The position numbers were made by a program, and so were the translations under genes. 64,000 bases of DNA from Diphasiastrum complanatum (lineage: Eukaryota; Streptophyta; Lycopodiopsida; Lycopodiales; Lycopodiaceae), in the NCBI GenBank assembly GCA_029204225.1, contig CM055107.1:15060900-15124899 (forward strand), read 5' to 3'. Within the stretch, counting starts at the first letter, position 1. Each line of letters begins with the position of its first letter. Below, one piece after another: positions 58,024-64,000 of the stretch. The notes below the pieces were generated by a model, which worked only from the letters and a program-made list of their open reading frames with translations, was not told where the DNA came from and searched no databases.

Positions 58024-58986
58024 TTAAGTTAGTGCTATGTTGCATTGTAGTTTAGCGCACAGTTTTATTCCTAAAGACTGAGGCTGATGTCAATGCCATA
58101 TTAATCTAGGAATTTGTTCACCTATCACCCCAACTGAGATAGAGTGACACAAATCTGACCAATTCCAGCTTCAAAGGCCGATGCAAAAAATTTCAAGTGA
58201 AACCGTCACTAATGTCCACCGCTGCTTCAAGACACATTGCCTAACTGCCACAATGTTTCCCGTAAAGTTTAAACTTATCTCGGATCAATTTTTTAATACA
58301 AAGCCCGATTACAGTTCTGTGTGCAGTATCTCAAACCAAAACTTTCAAACGCATGAAAAGTGTTCAAAATCATATCAGAATACATAAAGGTAAGTACCGA
58401 CATCATCATCAAATTATCACAAAACATTCTATTTTAGAATTTAGAGCTCCCAGGGACAGAAGACTAATGACCTAAACAGTCCCAGAATATAAGAAATCAC
58501 CACGCTTCATAAATTAAGAGAGAATATAAAACTTGTTTGCAATTTTTGCAATCACAAAATACCAATGTCGAGATGTTCGTAACCTCTAGCATGAAGTAGA
58601 TCTAGCTAATGGCTATTAGCACCCCTTAATATTTTTCGGAGAACTTTCAATATCTTGTCCTCAAGTAAAAGGACAAGAGCAATAAAGGCCCCGGGTTATT
58701 ACGCTAAATTGACCTAAGAAGCTAGGTCTCTGGAAACTGAAATCATTGAATGATACCAGAACAGGAATCTATATTGTCAAAGCTAAGTCCTATCCTGACA
58801 GTATTAAGTAACAACAAAAAATTTGGTTTATTCAATAATACGCAAGACAGATACGTATATTATCAAGACTAAGTTGAATATCGACAGTCTTTTGTGGCAA
58901 CAGGAGTTGTTTAACATTCAACCACATGACGATTATTTGATGAAACTAGAACATAAGTACAGTAGATTGGCAGAACTTAGAAGCCC
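58024..58986. repeat. 0.96-kb tandem duplication, right unit
   Basis: Partner of 57031-57973, with small indels and substitutions. Small frames in either unit (57188-57496, 58181-58387) are not conserved in length, so coding is unlikely. Confidence 0.92.
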
Positions 58987-59654
58987 TATCTCAGTTGTAG
59001 TAGTTGGCAACAATAGAAGTTGTACGATCCTTCATACATGACACTTTCATACTAAAAAATCAAAAGATTCTCGACATCTCAAAAGATTTCAAGGAGAAAT
59101 GGAACATGGAATTAATTTATAGATAGGACTGCCATATCTGACAAAGTGCTTAGTCACCAAATCAAAAAAACAATCCACAGAATTCATGCACGAAGAGATT
59201 AAACTGCATTCTCAGGCGATTTCAGTTGGCAAAGAAACATGGGACTAACCTCATAGATAGGACTATCATGTGAATAGATTTTGGTGATTTTGGCTCATTC
59301 TCTCTCTACCCGAGTGTTTGGCCTTCATTTTCTCTCTCTACCCAAGAGCAGCCTGTTTTTCCCATAGTGAGCACTTGGACTATCATAACTGACAGGTTAC
59401 CAAACCACCATAGAAAAGAAAACAGGCAATACAAAACACACGCAAGAAGAGATTAAACTCTATTCCAGCTTCCAAGCAGCAGATGCATGATAGCCGCATA
59501 TGCCAAATTCGAAACAGAGAAAAGTAACTGGTTGGCTTCCACTTTCAGTAATGCTAGCAAACAACTCATTTACCTGCAAATGCGATCCAAGGAACAGCGA
59601 AGGAGAAGCAATCTGATGGTGCCAAAAGGAATGGCATGATCGAAATATATTACA

Positions 59655-59770
59655 CCCAATCACTTGGATCTTTGCCACGTGGCAGATGTGCCACTTGGAA
59701 TCTTTTCAACCGTTCATCTTAAAACGTGGCAAAATCTTAACGTTAATGACAGGATCCAACGGTGGTCAGC
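59655..59770. promoter_or_regulatory. G-box cluster right of the tandem repeat
   Basis: gccacgtggcag near 59677, gtgccacttgg near 59688 and aacgtggcaaaatc near 59723 lie within 70 bp. They resemble the cluster upstream of the DUF1685 gene. No gene start is assigned to them. Confidence 0.3.
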
Positions 59771-60278
59771 TTAAATCGATATTTCGCAGAAGCATGATGC
59801 CGCCGCTTCCATCCATCCCAAACCCTAATATCTATTAGCACCGTTCAAATGTGAGCTAGCCAAAATGTCATCCAAAAAGTTCATGAAAAAGCATATTTAA
59901 CAAGCAAGATGAAGGAGTATCTTTCTCCTTTCTATTTTATTTAATTCCTCTATAAATATTTTGTTTTTGTGCTCATAAATATGAAAATCAATGTTTTATG
60001 TTGTGTGATCGACATGTACATTCCAAAAACATTCACATTAAGGACACGTTGTATTGGTGTAAGATGTTGAATTCACGTCTAGATAGCAACATGTAATGAA
60101 GATTTAGCTTTCATGTGTGTAGCCATACTTTTCTAACATGATATGCATGCTACCATGCATGAACCAACAGCTAAACTTATCCAATACATATGTAATGCCC
60201 ATGCTTCGACAATGCTGAAACCTAAGATCTGATTTCCAAAGTCTCTTTGAACACTCTTTGTAACCAGAATATACTCAC

Positions 60279-60743
60279 TGATTCCTTCTCCTCCTCTTCT
60301 TCCTCCGATTCAGCAGCCTTGGGAGAGACATCGCTAGCAGATTTCATCTCCGAAACTGGATGTTTCTTTAGATCTTCCGTTTTAATAGCTTTTGCAGATT
60401 TGCTACTCCCACTTGCTTTATCTTTGTCGCCTCTTCCTCCCGGCACTTTACTATTTTCTTTAGCAGGAAAAAGCTTCGTGACAGGCTCCTGTTGCGTTGC
60501 CTGCGCCCTTTTCACTTTAGCCACAACCTCTGCGATTCTCACTTACACATCTTTTAACTCAAAAACCTTGGATTTTCTTCCCAAAAACCCTAACACAGTT
60601 TCAAGAAACTTCAAAGGCTCATCGTGGTTTTTCTTCAAAAGAGTTTCAAGAACAGCATCACGAGAGGTGTCTGTTCCGCTTGCACCCGCTGCCACATCTA
60701 CCCTGGGCTCTGAATCCTCCTCGCAGTCTGAGATTACAGCCAT
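60279..60743 (-). pseudogene. NudC/BOBBER-like gene, first exon only, with in-frame stop
   Basis: The minus-strand ATG at 60743 reads MAVISDCEEDSEP, then PLKFLETVLGFLGRKSKVFE (the NudC N-terminal helix region, as in plant BOBBER proteins). TAA at 60545-60543 follows, then the same frame continues VRIAEVVAKVKRAQ and a Lys/Ser/Glu-rich linker ending EEEEEKES at a donor GTGAGT (60278-60273). The CS domain that follows in this chaperone-like family was not found to the left. Upstream is CT-rich leader-like sequence. The stop overlaps GTAAGT (60546-60541), a perfect donor, so an alternative exon end is conceivable. Most likely it is a truncated pseudogene. Confidence 0.75.
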
Positions 60744-61302
60744 GGACCAAACCAAAAACCAACCAACAAACAAAATGAAACAAAACGGTCTATATTTTCT
60801 TGCTTCCTGGATCGAGCGAACAGTGCAATAGAAAATGAATCCGATCCAAGGATCGAAGAGGAACGAGATTTTCCTCTTGCGCCAAGGAGGATCGAACAAC
60901 CCTAGTTCTAAAGAAGAACGAGAGAAAATGTATGCTGTCATAGACAAAACGCGTTTTTATTCATCCTAGGGTTTGACTTATCTTGACCATAAGTATTGCA
61001 TTTGACTTATACTGACCATTCACTTATCTTGCCCTAATTGAAATTATATTGATAATTATGGTTTTGGTTGTGTGTCAATTTTCATGCACTATGGTTTTGG
61101 TTGGGTGTCAATTGCATGCATGAAGAATTGCTAATTATGGTTTTGCCTAGGTGTCAATTGCATGCCTTCATGCCCTTGGAAACTTATATTTCCAATTGCG
61201 AGAGAGATGCTTGGAATCAAAAGAGGTTTTTCAAGAGATACAATTTGTTAATATGAAACATATTAGAAATCATGGTGGGAATTTTAGGGCGACAATACAA
61301 AA

Positions 61303-61304
<2 letters not shown>

Positions 61305-61344
<40 letters not shown>
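61305..61344. repeat. (GA)n microsatellite
   Basis: About 20 AG units, then a G-rich stretch. Confidence 0.97.
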
Positions 61345-61347
<3 letters not shown>

Positions 61348-62480
61348 GGAGGAGAGGGGGGGGTTGGTTTTACTTTAGAATAAAAGAGAGGAAAAAAATG
61401 GCTTTGTGGCAAGCCACATGGTCGTGCCTTGGCAATAAAGGAATACTAGGTTTCTAAGATTTTAGTACAAAATTGACTATTTTGTAATCTATGAGAGAAA
61501 TACATGCATTTAGTGAAAATATACAAATACACCAACTAGTGCACCCTATAAAACTATTTAAATTCGTGTCATTCTATCATATGAAGAGGACAATGGTTGG
61601 TGGTCATAAATAATGATCACTTGGAACTAAATGGCTTTCAAAAGTTTCCGAATGCAAAAATCTATCGATCTACATAATACTATCACCTTGGAAAAGGCTA
61701 CACAAATTTGATTTTTTGTTCAATGTTATTATTAATAGAGCTACAATGTGACGATAATGTGTTTGATGAACTTTGTATTGAGATTTTAGCAAAGAAAGTT
61801 GGACACAAAACTTGTCGAATGCATATCTTTTGTATATGGAACCAAAGAGAAGGCATACAAGCTCTACAATCCACAATTTATGAAGATAATATTGGTACAA
61901 ACGTGATATTTGACGAGTATATTGACAAAAAACAACAACAAGGATCAAAACTAAACCAACCACATGTGCTTAATCTTAATAATGATTCACATGGTAATGA
62001 CAATCATGATGGAAGAAGAGATTTAGTTCCAAGGAAGAAGTTGAAGTGAAAGATGAACTTTCATAAAAGCGAAGAAGACCTAAATGGTTTCTAAGAACAT
62101 TTGGAGATGTGGACACATCAAACCACACTAAATGAAGTGAAGAAGGGGCAAAGAGAGTCCTTAGAAAAAGAAGGATGCAAATAGCAATCCAAGTCTAAAG
62201 TTTGCCTTAATGACATCAGTTCTCAATCACTATGAGCCAAGCACATCAAGTAGCAATGTCCAAGTTAGAGCATTGTGAACAAGAATACAAATCAAACTTT
62301 TACACCATCCAATCAAAATTTCTCACCAAAAATATGAAATGTTGCTTCCACTGCAAGGGTTGAAGTTACTTCTAGATTGAGATTTGCTCGATAACAACAA
62401 AATTGCACATATCTAGACAGCTTGACCGAGAATTTTAGTTACAAATTGCAATGTTTGATAATGATAACATTGAGATGTGG
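61345..62480. other. No gene recognised; one 113-codon plus-strand frame
   Basis: The frame at 61708-62049 has acceptable composition (DNVFDELCIEILAKKVGHKT; a His/Asn/Lys-rich tail) but no family I recognise, and neither splice sites nor neighbours support it. The rest is AT-rich. Confidence 0.3.
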
Positions 62481-62482
62481 AC

Positions 62483-62749
62483 CTGCTTATATGTCAGCAT
62501 GGAGCATAGTGTTTCGGTGTCCCGGTACTTTGGTGTCAACCTTGCTCGTACAACATTGTCTGATGTTGCCATGCATTCGATGCACTCTCCATAAAGGTAT
62601 GCATGAGGTTCATTTGTAGCCAAATAAACAGCTTGGCCTGGTAGCAATTTTATAAAATTGAGGAAAAAGGCTGACAAAATTCCAACATCTCTAGGATATT
62701 GTGTCTCCAACTGCAAAACTAATTCCTCCTTCTCTGTCAAGTCTCTAAG
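62483..62749 (-). pseudogene. Phosphomannose isomerase, single internal exon
   Basis: The exon is bordered by acceptor TATTGCAG (ending at 62750) and donor CAG|GT at 62482. It encodes 89 residues in phase 0: LRDLTEKEELVLQLETQYPR, GILSAFFLNFIKLLPGQAVY, NEPHAYLYGECIECMATSDN, LCSMLTYKQ. This is the conserved core of type I mannose-6-phosphate isomerase, which links fructose-6-phosphate to mannose-6-phosphate; the His of NEPHAY is a zinc ligand. NVVRAGLTPK of the family reads NVVRARLTPK here. No preceding or following exons were found, so it is called an isolated gene fragment, possibly carried by the neighbouring Helentron-like element. A real gene with very long introns cannot be excluded on the left side. 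Confidence 0.85.
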
Positions 62750-63084
62750 CTGCAATAACCGAAATAACCATTTAGTGGAGCTATCACTTATTGACCCACC
62801 ATGTATAGACAGTGACAGTTTAGAAAGATGGTATTGCACACCGCAATTAAAGTTTGAGCTTGAGATTTGGAAGTCTACATGTCATAGCTAACATAGCACC
62901 CCTCCATGTGAGCTAAATGATGGATATTAAGGTTGCAAATTTCAAAATTCAGCTGTTTGTAGCATGATTATGTGCGTTCCTTTTTGTTCCATCTTGAATT
63001 AAGATTTAACGTTATATTTCTCTTCAATTGCTGGTGACTTAATAATCCCAGCACATCAAACATAGAAAATAGAACAAAATTATG

Positions 63085-63449
63085 TCCAACCTGACAGAGT
63101 GGATGCAAACAGTATTGTTTAACTAGTATATGTTCCAGACTGCAAATTAATTATTAGACTAGTCCCATCCACAACAAAATATAGAATTCATATAAATCTT
63201 TTAAACAGAATTAGAGAAACCACACATAAATCTACGTATATTGATTGGTTAAATGAACCTGTAGCTAGAACAATACACCGAGCACAAGGTCTCACAATAA
63301 CTCCAAAACATGGTTTAATGTATATCGCACTCATACGAGTTAAAAAACCTGAAAATTTATACATCACATTGCCATTAACTTCAGATCACTTTAAAATTGA
63401 TGCACTTGTACAACAAGAAATGACACACCTAAGAACAACATCAAAATGA
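63085..63449 (+). pseudogene. Helentron/Helitron-type PIF1-like helicase, C-terminal remnant
   Basis: Plus strand: LNRIRETTHKSTYIDWLN, then directly PVARTIHRAQGLTITPKHGL, MYIALIRVKKPENLYITLPL, ending HLRTTSK and TGA (63447-63449). T-I-H-R-A-Q-G and Y-I-A-L-x-R-V are the last helicase motifs of PIF1-family helicases in Helitron transposases. Residues normally between IDWLN and the TIHRAQG motif are missing, so it carries an internal deletion. The N-terminal Rep domain is not present in the window. Confidence 0.8.
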
Positions 63450-63554
63450 AGACTCCATATTCCCAATATGTATACTTACAGAAAAATGCATCTCATTATT
63501 CAATCACTAAACACTACCTAAACTCATTTTCACAAACCTTACTTTTCGACAACT

Positions 63555-63895
63555 TTCGAAGTCATTGACAACTACGCCTTCGCAAGATCAACAATACTAT
63601 ATAGTAAAACTGAACAGCTTGAACACGTTCAATCACTTAATTCGTTGCACAATGAAATTATTCATTCTACATTTACTTATAAAACCTACAATCTACATAT
63701 GATTGCGATATACAGACGACCAAATACTAATATTTCCACGTTAATTGAACAATTAAACATAATACTTAAGAACATTCTCGAAACCGCATCAATTGTTATA
63801 CTTGGCGCCATAAATATCGATCATTGGCTCTACTGTCGCACCCTAAGATTTTGACTATTAGATACTCAACACAATTCACAACTTGACACGTGTTA
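63555..63895 (+). pseudogene. Endonuclease domain (EEP type) of a Helentron-like element
   Basis: About 100 bp after the helicase end: FARSTILYSKTEQLEHVQSL, FTYKTYNLHMIAIYRRPNTN and ISTLIEQL, then SIVILGAINIDHW. This matches the C-half of exonuclease-endonuclease-phosphatase domains (AIYRPP- and GDFN-type motifs). Here the catalytic Asp of GD(F/I)N is Ala. After a TGA frame stop at 63852-63854 similar residues (LLDTQHNSQLD) follow. Helicase followed by endonuclease is the signature of Helentron (Helitron2) elements, not of classic plant Helitrons. Confidence 0.7.
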
Positions 63896-64000
63896 ATGAT
63901 CACCCGTTGACGCATGGCGAGCATCCAAGCGGGCGGAAGCAGCAAAGAGCATGGCACTAAGTACCATCTCGACCCTGATCTTCACGGCACACTAGAATCT

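Noticed and set aside
59460-59678. 72-codon minus frame as the next NudC exon
   Set aside because: It has no CS-domain residues and no family resemblance; G-box motifs overlap its start.
60247-60831. 194-codon plus-strand frame
   Set aside because: It is the reverse-strand shadow of the NudC exon; its Ser/Leu-rich translation mirrors the Lys/Glu-rich linker.

Overview
The window reads as nuclear DNA of a land plant: AT-rich, intron-containing genes with GT-AG junctions, plant gene families (DUF1685, NudC/BOBBER-type, phosphomannose isomerase) and plant retroelements primed by initiator tRNA-Met (TGGTATCAGAGC). Two features are unusual for a flowering plant: a beta-class (prokaryote-type) DNA methyltransferase relic and a Helentron-type helicase plus endonuclease. 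They make a non-flowering, retrotransposon-rich plant such as a fern or other cryptogam plausible, but this is inference. Most of the window is transposon debris.

Layout. 1-16157: one 8,767-bp segment in tandem. Copy A is 1-7390 with its left end outside the window; copy B is 7391-16157. The copies look virtually identical except for one patch near 2416-2476. The unit holds an unidentified split gene, a G-box-rich stretch, a GC-rich minisatellite, a Gypsy integrase tail, an L1-type LINE relic on the minus strand, and a Copia 5' LTR with PBS. The Copia continues only after copy B (16139-18085), where it is fused to a Gypsy gag on the minus strand (18085-18517). 18.7-23 kb: (TA)n, diverged 450-bp direct repeats, no gene. 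23072-24240: a two-exon DUF1685 gene on the minus strand, the only intact-looking host gene. 27.9-29.7 kb: a broken DNA methyltransferase gene with clusters of a quasi-palindromic motif on its upstream side. 30.4-32.4 kb: a Copia fragment and an odd minus-strand ORF pair with repeated helix-rich modules. 32.4-36.4 kb: AT-rich, no gene seen.

36.4-53.8 kb is a transposon nest: a Gypsy integrase tail (plus), a CACTA transposase relic (38142-43380, minus) split by an internally deleted Copia with clear 5-bp target duplications (38385-41733), a long degraded Gypsy (about 44100-48735, minus), an unidentified transposon-like ORF, and a second Copia (51565-53775, plus) ending at a GA microsatellite. 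54-64 kb has candidate unidentified exons, a complete 404-bp TRIM whose LTRs contain a tRNA-like sequence, a 0.96-kb tandem duplication, a first exon of a NudC-like gene with an in-frame stop, one internal exon of phosphomannose isomerase, and at the right edge a Helentron-type helicase C-terminus followed by an endonuclease domain.

The elements do not form a pathway. The biology is layered insertion, duplication and possible gene-fragment capture. The best candidates for something not well described are the tRNA-like TRIM, the methyltransferase locus with its palindrome clusters, and the Helentron/gene-fragment neighbourhood.
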